A stretch of DNA of 64,000 nucleotides from Punica granatum (taxonomy: Eukaryota > Streptophyta > Magnoliopsida > Myrtales > Lythraceae): NCBI RefSeq assembly GCF_007655135.1, contig NC_045130.1:15624001-15688000 (forward strand). Reading direction: 5' to 3'. The number at the start of each line of letters is the position of its first letter. Position 1 is the stretch's first letter. The position numbers and the translations under genes were made by a program. The notes under the pieces were generated by a model that had not been told where the DNA came from, did not search any database, and saw nothing but the letters and a program-made list of their open reading frames with translations. Below are positions 37,224 to 49,186 of this stretch, piece after piece.

Positions 37224-37804
37224 TCCGACAAGTGATGTAATTGAAACACTGACTGACCGTGTTACCCAATTTTGAACAGACGAGTGTATACTTCAGTAAT
37301 CTGTCTCCCGACCCATGTAACGAAAAACCATGTTTATATGGAATCAAATTTCTTCCAGCATTTCTGTGTGATTTTCTCCTCTGCAAGGCGGCTGAATTGC
37401 CATAGCTGCTAAATGTGCAGATCCACATGCTGCAGGAAAAGAAAAACACAAATCTTATGACAAACTTAGCTATAATTAATGATGCTATCGATTAAGTCCA
37501 TGCTACTTATAGTACTCCGGATTCTTTATCGAGATCTGATCATTAAAAACTACCAGCAAGGCCCCATATTTGAGAACGGTGAGATAGTGATTCCACTGTT
37601 AAACCCAAAAACGTGTACGTTTCAATCAACGGTGATAGCTTTTGCCGAGTGAAAAATTAAATGGATTCTGATACCAAGAAACAGAACAATGGATGTCCTT
37701 TTTTTTGGATCCATCATCGAAGACCGCACTAGTACAAGTAAATTGTCTGAGTAGTTGCAATAAATAAAGACTTTATTAGTCTCTTTTCAGGGCTAAGTTA
37801 CTGA

Positions 37805-38277
37805 CACTACAAAAAAGTAATCTATTAGCAACTAAGCGAACAATTTTATTTGCCAAAAGTAATAGTTAACGACTTAAATATTTTTTAACTATCCATATAT
37901 TTAGTTGCCCAATCCATTAACTACTGAACTGTAGCAACTAATATGCAACCAAGTCATTTTAGTTGTTATCGGTCTTAACTGACTACATTTTACTCTTTGA
38001 TAAAATGAAAAGTTCAGTTGTTAGAAGAGTTTATTTAGCAACCAATAAACTATTTATAAACCAAATTATTAGTTGCTAAATAGTAAAATATAGTTGCTAA
38101 AACCTATAACAACTAAAATAATTTGTTTGTGTATCAATTGGCATAGTTAAGTAGCTAAAGGATTTGGCAACTAAATATATGTACAGTCGGAAAATATTTT
38201 AGTTGTTAAAAACTATTTTTTAGCAACTGAAATTGATCATTTAGTTACTAATAAACTGTTTATGGATTTTTCTAGCT
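37805..38277. mobile_element. CACTA-like non-autonomous element
   Basis: It starts CACTACAAAAAAG, the common plant CACTA (EnSpm) terminus. It is filled with short subterminal repeats in both orientations (TAGCAACTAA, TTAGTTGCTAA, TAGTTGTTA). The right end is degenerate (TTTTTCTAGCTG), so the boundary and the 3 bp duplication cannot be fixed. No transposase is present. Confidence 0.6.
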
Positions 38278-38860
38278 GTCTAGTAGCTTTGTCAATCATG
38301 ATCTATCTTCTTCTCGGTGTTTGTCAGTCCTTTAATCACCTACTCATACCAATGAAGTCAACTGCAGTTGCAGACAATGAAGTTTCCATTGCACTTTTGC
38401 CCTGATAAGAACTAACTAGTAAATGGAAGTATGCCTTCCCCCACAATTGATAGGTGAATGTTCAGAATATGTTAATGCTGCAGAGGAAGTGACTCTTATC
38501 TAGTTCTCGAATTTTCCACACAGTATATTAGGAATTCAGACATGATACACTCTAAAAATTTAAAATCAGAATTCAGGCATGATACACTTTCGCTGTTACT
38601 GTAGTTAACTATGCTGAACAGGGGAGGTTGAGGAGGAGGTATCACATTCTCATCGCACCAAAAGTGCTCGATTATCAAAATTTTTTCGAATGAATGAAAA
38701 TTATAGTCTTTACTTCTTGAGAAAGTGGTAATCATGTCAGTGGGCAGAGAACTTTCCCATCTCATTCTCATTGATGATAGATAACTCAATGTACAAATGT
38801 CCTAAACAAAATTGTTAAGATGGTCAAATCAGTTAGCTACTAAGATCTTCTCCCCCGCTC

Positions 38861-39136
38861 CTATAGAAAAGAAGTGAGGCTAATGAGCACGTCTTCCGTG
38901 CATTGTGAGACCACCCATGGGATGATCAAACCCAAACTTCTCTTCAGCCTGGCTCAACAGACCTTGGAATGAAGGATGCCTCAGGTAGGAGACCGGAACA
39001 ATGTATCTCTTCTTCTGGGTCTGCTCGATATTAACTGGAAAATGGCCTTTTGGAACATCTGAATCCTCTGTGAGAAAACTGCTCGATCTCTTAGGATCTG
39101 CTTTGCGCTCATGATCTTGGAGAAACGAATAGCCAT
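38861..39136 (-). pseudogene. SAUR pseudogene (block 2, minus strand)
   Basis: Counterpart of the intact gene at 33,729. The start MAIRF is kept (ATG at 39,136), but a frame change within ~25 codons puts the conserved domain in another frame. The domain then runs for ~55 codons before a small deletion near the IPC motif shifts the frame again. Two independent lesions indicate lasting loss of function. Confidence 0.8.
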
Positions 39137-39951
39137 GCTGCTCCTGGTTTGTGAATCCTAGGACTTGGATTCTCTTGAGAGGGAGGGAATGAGTTCTTCA
39201 AGGCTGGGATTAGGAGGTCTTGCTTTACTTGGGGATGGCTACAAAAGGGAACCTATTTATTAGGGACTGCATCTATTAGAACAGCTCTTGCTGTCGCTGG
39301 GGTCTATTGAGAATCACATGGCTGTGCCTCCTGAAAACAATAATGGGAGTTGGGCTGCAAGCTCTGTGGACCAGCAGAAACTTGGCCACAAAATTCTATT
39401 CTATGAAAATGGATAAATCAGCTCACGTGACATGTTTACTGATCTTTTATGCATTATTATCACTATCAGATGAACATAGACCCTGCATTTGAAAGACCTA
39501 GCCCAACATGAACATGGATAAATGCTTTTTCTTTGGGTTGTAATTCATCGTTCCATTCTAAAGTAAGAGGTGGAGCAATTTAATAATCTCAGTGAGGTTC
39601 CTAAAATCAGAAATCCAGTGCCCAAAACCACAGGCACTGAGCATAGGTCGGAAGACTCGGAACCTCCCGGGCCCGATATATGTATCTGATCCCCATGTTG
39701 GCAGACATAAAATATGTTGATGAAAGAAGACAAAAAGAAAAAATGCAAAACTTTCCTTATCCTCTTTATATAATATGTCCCATACCTTCTTTATTTAGCA
39801 ATATCCTATTCCACTATCAGTCTATCCCTATTCAACTGATAGACTCATATATGGACATACTATCTTCAACAGGCTTATCAATCTCTATATTCAAATTTAA
39901 AGAACAAAAATTATTTCCTTCACTTCATCTTCTGATATCATTGTAAAGATA

Positions 39952-40243
39952 ATGGGCGCTTGTTTGATGGGGATAGCTCATGTAAAACAGAAACTGCAGA
40001 GGAATCTATCGATGAGAAAGAGGACAAGAGGTCGATTTACTGCAAGTGAAGTTGTTCCCAAAGGTCATTTTGCAGAGTAGAGAGTTTATGCTTCCATTGT
40101 GGTGCTTGAGGCATCCAGTGTTTCGACAGTTGCTGGATTCAGCTGAGTGAGAATTCGGACTTGATCATATAATCATGGGTGGTCACACAATTCCTTGCTG
40201 CATCGGCTACTTTATCAGTCTCGTCTATGAGCTTGACCACTGA
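39952..40243 (+). pseudogene. SAUR pseudogene (block 2, plus strand)
   Basis: Counterpart of 34,717. The start (MGACLMGIAHVKQKL) and the end of the domain are recognisable. A deletion removes the segment between HFA and the PLW motif and creates a TAG at once, and there is a further TGA in the AEEEF-equivalent region. The total length is not a multiple of three. Confidence 0.75.
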
Positions 40244-41253
40244 TAAATGGCAGCTCCATGTCTCATTAGCTTCATCTTTTGTCTCTGAAACACGTCTCAG
40301 AGACTTGGTTTTCTAATTTGGGATCTTCCCAGTTTCGTCAATCATGTACAAATTCTGCTTACTGTTAGTTCACTTCAGTTATGTCTACCGCCACTATGAT
40401 CCAGCTCGTCTTCACCAAAGTACTTAAATCTATATATTGCAGAAACCTAAGTAGTTATCCCGATATCTTGGCTTCATTAAAATAAATTGCTACGAAAATT
40501 GTCTGTCGCAAAGAGTCTTGCGCAACAGAAAAGCAGAAATGAAGCTCATCAGGACTTGCATCTTATGTCACTTTCTAAAACTTCAACATTCCACATTCTG
40601 AAGAAGAGAAATTTCTAAATGAATAAGTTTCTATATATTTAGACTGCCTTCCCACACGACTTACTTTTTGATGCAGTTCACTTGATTCCCAGTAGAACAT
40701 TGTTGATAAAGAACATTTTGAAGGATCAAACGTACCACTGCATCGATCATTGCACGAAAGTGGACATGGCGAATGTACTGTAACTACTTTCCTGAAAAGG
40801 ATGTTAAGACTTTTTTTTCCCCCCCTGAATATTCAGTCAGAAGATATATATTGGATGCGATGAGTAATTTACAGTGAAGCAAAGTCACATATAATGGCAC
40901 AATGGAAGGCAAAAGCAATTCTTGCACTAACCAACTCGACATACATTATTCTCAGAAAACCAACTTTGACTACGGAAGAAATAGAATCACAGGTAATAAA
41001 CCCAAAAGGACCTGCTTGCCAGTCAACCTATCCTGAGTTGTCTCTGTAATAAACTACTTAAAACCAACTCTTGTTATTCCATATATTAAGACAAGTATGC
41101 TAATCGAATTGAATTAATCGATGTCCATTGTGGATGGAAAATATCCATATTTGTAGAGTTTTAATCCACTTTAGTGAACTGACTAGATTCAAACTGGATT
41201 AGTTGGGGCCCATTGAGCTTTCGATACTACGATACACCCAGAAAAAAGAAGAA

Positions 41254-41870
41254 GGGAAAATGTCAAATTTGGTCCTCAACCTTTAGTTCTTTTTCTATCT
41301 TAGTCCTAAACTATTTCTTTGGCTGGATTTCGTCCTCAATCTTTTTCACGCGGTATGAGTTCAGTCTTTCCGTCCAAAATTTCGTCCATTTTACCTGACA
41401 TGTATATTCATCAAATGAGACCGCGTCACATGCGCGACAGATCACTGCTATTCAAAACTAGGTGTTATAGAGCAAATCAGATTCTTTTTTTAATAAGATT
41501 CGTAAATCAGACTAAGATATTTCGGGTTCCTTTAGGATTTCAGCCATCGCTTCTCTTTTATTGTCTCACGCACTGACAGATGGCTGGAATTCTAAAAGAA
41601 CCGAAAATATCTTAGTCCGATTTACGGGTCTAATTAAAAAAAGAATCCGATTAGCTCTATAACAACCGGTTTAGAGTAGCAGTGATTTGTCGCGCACATG
41701 GCGCACTCTCATTTGACGAATATACATGTTAGGGAAAATGGACGGAATTTTGGACGAAAAGACTGAACTCATACCACGCGGAAAAGATTGAGGACGAAAT
41801 TCAGCCAAAGAAAATGTTTAGGACTAAGATAAAAAAGAGCTAAAGGTTGAGATCAAATTTGACTTTTTTC
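41254..41870. mobile_element. Foldback (long inverted repeat) element, 617 bp
   Basis: Arms of ~295 bp (41,254-41,548 and 41,579-41,870) are near-perfect inverted copies around a ~30 bp loop. Examples are GTCAAATTTGG...CTCAACCTTTAG at the left and CTAAAGGTTGAGATCAAATT at the right. Outer ends are GGGAAAATGTC and GACTTTTTTC. Flanks are A-rich, so a target duplication cannot be defined. It resembles long-TIR Mutator-type or foldback MITEs. A transcript would fold into one long hairpin. Confidence 0.8.
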
Positions 41871-42226
41871 AAAAAAAAAAAAGAAAGTCTAATAGAGATA
41901 TACAACAATACAACCACGTGGCACACGAGAGAGTGGAAACAAATTAAGAAAGAGAAAATGCCGAGAGAGGTAATGTCCTTTTTCTTTTTTTTCTTTTTTT
42001 TTTTTAGGAAAGAAGACATTGTACCTTGAAGAATTAAGAGGTTTTGGATTTAGCTTTTGCAAATGCAACTTCCCATATTCATGTATTTAACTTTTATTTT
42101 TTTTGCTGGGTTATGTTTCATTTTTGTTTTTACCTAGCCTATGAACCGACTACCTATTGGCCAGTAACTCAAGTAGATTGATAGGGTCAGTCGCCACCTC
42201 CATGGCGTCATCGCCTACAAGAATTG

Positions 42227-42340
42227 CCCCCCCCCCCCCCCCCCCCTTACCATGCTTTGCTTGGCGAGGCGGACATATGACGCTAGCATGAAAGACTGGT
42301 GGACTCTATTAGGAACGAAAGAGGAGTACAGTTGCTGAAG
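42227..42340 (+). repeat. Poly-C tract (20 C) followed by a dispersed-fragment copy
   Basis: A run of 20 C at 42,227-42,246 is directly joined to a partial copy of the block found at 1,780, 4,190 and 52,357 (ACCATGCTTTGCTTGGCGAG, then AGGAGTACAGT). It is truncated after ~90 bp. Confidence 0.65.
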
Positions 42341-42559
42341 GCTAACTGGATATAGTGGCATTATGTGAAGGGCATGCACCAAGGGCTGCACATCGGAGAG
42401 ATCAGATTTTGATAGCCCGTGGACTCAGGCCTCTAAAGTTTTTACAACTCATGCTTTATTGAATTGCTGAAAGGGAACACAGAAAAACTCAAGGTTTGAA
42501 GGTGAAGTCAGTAAAATCAACACCACCAAGAGCACGAGAAGCGCATATATATAACATTA

Positions 42560-43060
42560 GGGGCCATTTTGTTAGCTCTCTGGAATCGAAAATGGAAGCG
42601 GGAAATTTAGGATTTTTTTTTTGGACGGAAAATCTAACCGATGGTATATGTGGACCTTAAGTAATGGTTGTTGATTTTTTGCGAGACTTGTTGAAATTCC
42701 TAGTAGATTTGAGATTTCGTGTATAGTTCATGTTTTTGGCTCAATTTACCCTTTTTTTTTTATAGGAATGAAAAATTTTAAATTCTGTTTAGTTTAGGTA
42801 GGAATCAGAATTGAATCCCTTTCGCATATGTTAAAAATACAACAGAAATTTGCTGTTTAGAAAAGTGATTTTGGTAGCTATGAGTTGATTTTTCGGATGT
42901 GTACGACACTTTTGAATTGCAAAACGGGAAGTTTTAGTTTAGATTTTCATGGAACTATTTTGGATTTTAAGAATTTGAATCCTGCATTTGATTCCCCAGG
43001 TTAGTGAGGGTTTCTGATTCCCTAATTTAGGGGGGTGTTTTTACCAAAACATAACGACCC
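42560..43060. mobile_element. PIF/Harbinger-like MITE, 501 bp
   Basis: Ends GGGGCCATTTTGTTA and ACATAACGACCC are imperfect inverted repeats, flanked by TTA on both sides (42,557-42,559; 43,061-43,063). The TTA duplication and GGGCC start fit Tourist/Harbinger MITEs. Non-coding. Confidence 0.65.
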
Positions 43061-43216
43061 TTAGTTAAATCTTGGAACCACTGACTAATATTGGATAAAG
43101 AATACAATTTATTGCATTTCTAACTCACTCTCTACGAAAGGCCTACTTGGAAAGATGCAATGCTGACACAACCCTCAATTCTTAACTATTACGGTAGCGA
43201 TGTAACTCCAAATGAA

Positions 43217-43221
43217 TGAAT
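43217..43221. repeat. Target-site duplication TGAAT (left copy of composite)
   Basis: TGAAT directly precedes the left copia LTR. The matching TGAAT is at 49,182-49,186, directly after the TRIM's right LTR rather than after the copia LTR. Confidence 0.7.
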
Positions 43222-43917
43222 TGTTGGGAAGGGATGTACTCAACCAAACAATAACGCAGCGATTAATCTTCCTCCCCTTCTAGTGTAATCGAGATAGGAA
43301 CTAATAAAATCAACCAACAAGCAGTAAAGTAAAAGAACACCAATAATTTTACGTGGAAAACCCCGATGTGGGGAAAAACCACGGGACCAACTCCGAATCA
43401 ACGATCCACTATGAATGAAGGTTATACAATGTCTTTCATCAAGGGTAAACCCTTGGATCACCAAACTCAAGAGAAACACTCTCTTGGATCACCCAAATAC
43501 TAAATTCGTCACCCACACCGGGTGGTTCACAAAATCAGCTGAAACAGCACCTACAGAGCTCGAATAGAAATTCTGACCATTCAGAAGTTAGCCCCACGTG
43601 TTGTGAAGCTGCTGTCAAAATTTCGTCCCAATCGGAGTTCGTTTGATGTCCCGATCGAGGTTTGATCTCCAGCTGCGCGCTGCCCCTGTTTATCCGATTT
43701 TGCTCTGTTCTTTTGTTGCTGCTTCTGCTGATCTGCTGCTTCTGTCTGCTGCTGCCGCACGTCCACTGATCTGCAGCTGTTCTGCTGCTATTTATTCCTC
43801 AGCTAGTTTGCTGAAATATTAACCCTAACAAAAATGGGTTCTTGGGCCTATTAAAGCCCGATAAAAGCCCAATACAATTTGAGCCCAACTTCCTCCAAAT
43901 TGGAGGGATACCCAACA
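43222..43917 (-). repeat. Copia 3' LTR (696 bp)
   Basis: It starts TGTTGGGAAGG and ends CCCAACA. The polypurine tract (complement of 43,918-43,930, CT-rich on the plus strand) adjoins its inner edge, showing it is the 3' LTR of a minus-strand element. It differs from the other LTR at only two positions that I found. Confidence 0.92.
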
Positions 43918-43932
43918 AACTCCCCCTCCCGA

Positions 43933-46900
43933 CTATTTGGAGGCTTCAAGCATACCGGCTATACTTCGGCAAACATGAAGTTTCTCCCTAGCGAGAGGTT
44001 TTGTCATCATATCAGCTCCATTCTCATCGGTGTGCACTTTGTCTAGCTTCACCAGCTTGGACTCCAACACATCTCTAATCCAATGAAGCTTGATATCGAT
44101 ATGCTTCGACCTCGAATGGAAAGTGGGATTCTTGCAAAGATGAATTGCGCTTTGACTATCACAGTGTAGAACATACCTTTCTTGCTTCAAGCTCAACTCC
44201 TGCAAAAACTTTTGCAACCACAACATCTCCTTGCAACCTTCGGTCACCGCAATGTATTCGGCTTCCGTTGTAGACAAAGCGATGCACTTTTGAAGCCTTG
44301 ACTGCCATGAGATAGCTCCCCCTGCAAAAGTCATCAAGTATCCCGAAGTGGATTTCCGGGAATCAATATCTCCTGCCATATCCGCATCCGTATAGCCCAC
44401 TAACTCCGGCTTACCAGTGCCAAAGTGTAAACACACCTTGGATGTTCCTCTGAGATACCTCAGAATCCACTTAACTGCATTCCAATGCTCTTTCCCCGGA
44501 TTGGAGAGAAAACGACTAACCACACCAACAGAATGAGCGATATCTGGTCTTGTACAGACCATGGCATACATCAAACTTCCTACAGCTGATGAGTAAGGAA
44601 CTTTCTTCATCTCTTCTTTCTCCTTCTCACTTGTAGGACATTGCTTCGAGCTAAGTTTGAAATGAGAAGCAAGTGGTGATGAAACTGGTTTAGCATTACC
44701 CATGTTGAACCGATCCAAAATCTTCTCGATGTACTTCTCTTGAGAAAGCCAAAGTTTTCCACTTGATCTGTCACGAGAAATATGCATCCCAAGGATCTGC
44801 TTTGCCGGTCCCAAATCCTTCATGGCAAAGGACTTGCTGAGCTCTTTCTTCAACTCTGCAATCTTGCTCATATCATGACCGACAAGCAACATATCATCCA
44901 CATATAACAGTAAAATGATAAAATCACCATCCGAGAATTGTTTCACGAACACACAATGATCTGAAGTTGTCCGTGTGTAGCCATGGCTCAACATGAAAGA
45001 GTCAAACTTTTTGTACCACTGCCGAGGTGCTTGCTTAAGCCCATACAAGCTCTTTCTCAGCCTGCACACCAAATGCTCCTTACCTTTAACTCGGAATCCT
45101 TCAGGCCGCTCCATATATATTTCTTCCTCCAAGTCACCATGCAGGAAAGCTGTTTTTACATCGAGCTGCTCGATCTCCAAGTTCAGACTAGCTGCCAGTG
45201 CGAGAACAACTCGGATTGATGACATCTTGACAACAGGCGAGAAGATCTCCTCGAAGTCAACTCCTTTCTTCTGGTTGAAACCTTTCACTACCAGCCGAGC
45301 TTTGTATCGAGGTCGCGAGTTCTCTGTCTTCAACCTGTAGACCCATTTGTTCTTCAATGCTCTCTTACCTTGCGGTAGCTTCACTAGGTCATACGTGTGA
45401 TTTTCAGACAAGGAGTTCATCTCCTCATTCATCGCCTTCAACCAGTGCTCCTTGTGCTCATGTGCCACAGCTTCATCATAGCACTCAGGTTCTCCCCCAT
45501 CAGTCAGTAGCACATACTCATGAGGCGGATATCTTGTAGATGGTCGTCTTATTCTATCAGATTGTCTAGGTAGATCTGCAGGCTCTAACTGTAACCGCGA
45601 GCCTGTATCATCCGTAGTCACATCATCATCTACCTGAGGAATCTCACCCCCAGTCGTGGTTTCTTCATACTCACCAGGTACCTCTTCCACTGGATGCTCT
45701 ACATCAACCGGTACAGGAATAGAGATCTCGTGAGGATTGCCTACTTTGGCCTTCTCTAACTTTTGCAAATCCTCGATTGTCTGGTCCTCAAAGAAGACAA
45801 CATCCCTGCTCCTGATGATCTTCTTGCTATCAGGGTCCCAAAGCCTGTACCCGAACTCTTCATGTGCATAACCCAAGAAGATGCACTGTTTTGCCTTGGC
45901 ATCAAGTTTTGATCTTTCATCTCGAGGAATGTGAACAGATGCCCTGCACCCGAAGACTCTGAGATGCTTGTATGATACTTTCTTACCGGTCCACACCTGC
46001 TGGGGTACATCTCCATCAAGTGCAACTGACGGTGTAAGATTAATAAGATCAACCGCTGACCTCATTGCCTCGCCCCAGAAAGGCTTAGACAGTTTCGCCT
46101 GAGAAAGCATACAACGAACTCTCTCAACAATTGTGCGGTTCATTCTCTCTGCAAGCCCGTTCTGCTGTGGTGTCTTCGGTACCGTCTTCTCAAGTTTGAT
46201 ACCGTGAGTCCTGCAATAGTTCTCGAAAGGACCCCTATACTCACCACCATTATCAGCTCTGACACATTTCAGTTTCATGCCCGTTTCTCTTTCCACTGCT
46301 ACATGGAAGTTCTTGAAAATCTCAGTCACCTGATCTTTAGTTTTCATAGGGTAAGCCCAAACCTTCCTGGTGTGATCATCTATAAAGGTCACAAAATAGA
46401 GAGCACCACCAAGAGATCTATCCGACATGAAACAAACATCAGTATGCACAAGGTCAAGTATATGATCGCATCTAGAGGGACGACTTCTAACAAAAGAAAC
46501 CCTCCTCTGCTTACCAGCTAAACAATGATCACAAGTGCTCAAGTGCATACCTTTAACGGGCAAAGACTGCTTTCTAGCAAGAATTTGAATACCTTTCTCG
46601 CTGATATGTCCGAGTCTCCTGTGCCATAGCTCGATAGGATAATCCTCAGCAACATTAATTTGACCGGAATTGTGTCTGGCACGCAGCCTGTAGAGAGTGT
46701 CGGTCTTCTGACCCCGTGCCACAATCAACGAACCCTTGGAGAGCTTCCATCTCCCATTACTAAATTCGTTACTGTAGCCTTCATCATCAAGCTGACCCGT
46801 CGAGATTAGGTTAAGGCGAATTTCTGGAACATGCCTCACCTTCTTCAGAAGCAACTTGCAGCCAAGCTCGGTCTCTAGACAGACATCACCAGTACCGACA

Positions 46901-47900
46901 ATCTTGCATGACTGTCCATTTCCCATTCTCACATAACTATAGTCCCCGGTAGTGTAAGATGAGAAGAAATCCGATGAGGAGTGACATGAAACGAGGCACC
47001 TGTATCTGCAACCCAGGTAGAGTCCTGACATGTGAAATTCACATAGGCTTCATCACAAATGATGTAGGTCTCTCCATCAGATGCCACTGCTGTAGTACCT
47101 TCTTCCTTCTTGCTCTCACCGTTGCCATTCTGATTTTTCTTCAGAGCTCTACACTCCCTTTTGTAGTGTCCCTCCTTTCCACAGTGATAGCAAGTGACCA
47201 CTTTCCTCGTCTTCGACTTTGATCTACCCCTCGATTTGCCACGTGAGTTACTATGCTTGGAAGAGAAATTTCTGCTTTGACTTCTCCCCCGTTGTTCAGT
47301 AACCAAAGCTTCAGACTGAATGGAAATCCCCGAGCCTTTCCTTCTAGTCTCCTCATTAAATAAACTGTCTGTCACCGTGGCCAACGATAGCTTCCCGTTT
47401 GGCGCAGAATTGCTTAATACAACCACGAGTGTGTCCCAATTATCCGGTAGAGTCCCTAAAAGTAGACAAGCCTGCAACTCATCGGGTAATATTATCTCCA
47501 GGTTCGTCAACTGGTTAATAATATCCTGGAAATTACTCATGTGCGCAGCCATATCACCTCCATCCTGAAAACGAAGATGAACCAGCTTCTTCACGAGGAA
47601 TGCCTTCTTTTGCGGTGTCTTCCTCGCATAGAGATTTGTCAATTTATCCCACAAAGCTTTTGCATTTGTCTCCTGAGCAACATGATGATAAATACTATTG
47701 TCTATCCACTGCCGAATCAAACCAATAGTCTTCCGATTTGTGCGTTCCCAAGCCTTGTCATCCTTATCTTTGGGTTTCGCGGAATCCCCTTCAATGGGAT
47801 CGTACAAATCCCTGCAAAATAGAAGATCCTCCATCCGAGACTTCCATATAGAGTAGTTGGTTGCATTCAACTTGAACATAGATCCTGTAGATTCCTCCAT
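43933..47900 (-). pseudogene. Copia gag-pol polyprotein, broken by one frameshift
   Basis: Translation most likely starts at 47,900 (MEESTGSMFKLNATNY); the upstream in-frame ATG at 47,975 lies in the LTR. The first frame has the gag (UBN2-type) region, a CCHC zinc knuckle (CYHCGKEGHYKREC) and the protease active site DTGAS. At about 46,971 one base is short in a C run, and the remainder continues in another frame to 43,933. It includes the integrase zinc finger (HRRLGH...CDHC), the integrase core (HTDV, DNGGEY, E in NGLAERMNR), reverse transcriptase with YVDDM, and RNase H (TDAD...TEAEY). Apart from that lesion it looks complete, ~1,320 codons in all. The element probably now depends on others for mobility. 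Confidence 0.9.
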
Positions 47901-47953
47901 CTCGAAAACACCGAAAAACTCAAACTTCTCTAACCCGAGGCTCTGATACCACT

Positions 47954-48633
47954 TGTTGGGAAGGGATGTACTCAACCAAACAATAACGCAGCGATTAATC
48001 TTCCTCCCCTTCTAGTGTAATCGAGATAGGAACTAATAAAATCAACCAACAAGCAGTAAAGTAAAAGAACACCAATAATTTTACGTGGAAAACCCCGATG
48101 TGGGGAAAAACCACGGGACCAACTCCGAATCAACGATCCACTATGAATGAAGGTTATACAATGTCTTTCATCAAGGGTAAACCCTTGGATCACCAAACTC
48201 AAGAGAAACACTCTCTTGGATCACCCAAATACTAAATTCGTCACCCACACCGGGTGGTTCACAAAATCAGCTGAAACAGCACCTACAGAGCTCGAATAGA
48301 AATTCTGACCGTTCAGAAGTTAGCCCCACGTGTTGTGAAGCTGCTGTCAAAATTTCGTCCCAATCGGAGTTCGTTTGATGTCCCGATCGAGGTTTGATCT
48401 CCAGCTGCGCGCTGCCCCTGTTTATCCGATTTTGCTCTGTTCTTTTGTTGCTGCTTCTGCTGATCTGCTGCTTCTGTCTGCTGCTGCCGCACGTCCACTG
48501 ATCTGCAGCTGTTCTGCTGCTATTTATTCCTCAGCTAGTTTGCTGAAATATTAACCCTAACAAAAATGGGTTCTTGGGCCTATTAAAGCCCGATAAAAAC
48601 CCAATACAATTTGAGCCCAACTTCCTCCAAATT
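47954..48633 (-). repeat. Copia 5' LTR, outer end truncated by 16 bp
   Basis: It matches the other LTR at a constant 4,732 bp offset without indels, then stops after CCTCCAAATT, where the TRIM sequence TTGGGCCGG takes over. Two substitutions were seen (at ~48,311 and ~48,598). Confidence 0.92.
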
Positions 48634-49181
48634 TGGGCCGGTTTCTCTCCTATATGGAGAATGGTGAGGGCCGGTGTTGGAAGTAATCCCACATGGAAAA
48701 GTTGAGAGGAAATCCATAGGTTTATAAGAGATAATGGTCTAGCAACCCATTGGCTTAAGTTTTTGGGTTGCAGATGGGCCAGAGTCCAAAGTAGACCTGT
48801 GGATTTTACCTAACAAGTGGTATCAGAGCCCAAGGTAACGATCCTGAGGAAGTGCACACGCTATGCGTGGAAACCCACACCACGACAAGGCCCGAGTGTG
48901 GAACTCATGGCTAGTGATGGGCCTAACAATTGGTATCCGAGTCCGGAAGTGGAAGCCCGGCTCGAAGTCCTCCATATAGTCGAGAAGGGGGGGAATTGTT
49001 GGGCCGGTTTCTCTCCTATATGGAGAATGGTGAGAGCCGGTGTTGGAAGTAATCCCACATGGAAAAGTTGAGAGGAAATCCATAGGTTTATAAGAGATAA
49101 TGGTCTAGCAACCCATTGACTTAAGCTTTTGGGTTGCAGATGGGCCAGAGTCTGAAGTAAGCCCATGGATTTTTCCTAACA
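48633..49181 (+). mobile_element. TRIM (terminal-repeat retrotransposon in miniature)
   Basis: Direct LTRs of ~185 bp (48,633-48,815 and 48,997-49,181) begin (TG)TTGGGCCGGTTTC and end CCTAACA. Directly after the first is the PBS TGGTATCAGAGCCC (~48,818), and directly before the second is the polypurine tract AGAAGGGGGGGAA. The interior is only ~180 bp and cannot code for retroelement proteins. The LTRs differ at about ten positions, so the TRIM is clearly older than the copia element. The first LTR lacks its initial TG at the junction. The 84-101 codon ORFs here are spurious. Confidence 0.88.
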
Positions 49182-49186
49182 TGAAT
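49182..49186. repeat. Target-site duplication TGAAT (right copy of composite)
   Basis: It follows the TRIM's terminal TAACA exactly. Confidence 0.7.

Larger units (their letters stand above)
36479..40998 (+). repeat. SAUR block 2 (tandem segmental duplicate)
   Basis: Direct duplicate of block 1. One of its three SAUR genes is intact (36,954) and two are broken. It contains a CACTA-like insert at ~37,805 that block 1 lacks. Confidence 0.8.
43222..48633 (-). mobile_element. Ty1/copia retrotransposon, Tork/Tnt1-like
   Basis: LTRs at 43,222-43,917 and 47,954-48,633 enclose PBS, gag, protease, integrase, reverse transcriptase and RNase H, in copia order, on the minus strand. The PBS (complement of 47,942-47,953) is TGGTATCAGAGC, for initiator-Met tRNA. 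The LTRs are nearly identical, so insertion is recent. The right LTR lacks its last 16 bp and is joined to a TRIM. One base is missing in the protease region. Confidence 0.93.

Noticed and set aside
43240..43479. 79-codon ORF duplicated at 47,972-48,211
   Set aside because: It lies inside the copia LTRs, so it is identical only because the LTRs are.
48817..49166. Overlapping 84-101 codon ORFs
   Set aside because: They lie across the TRIM's PBS, interior and LTR; TRIMs are non-coding.
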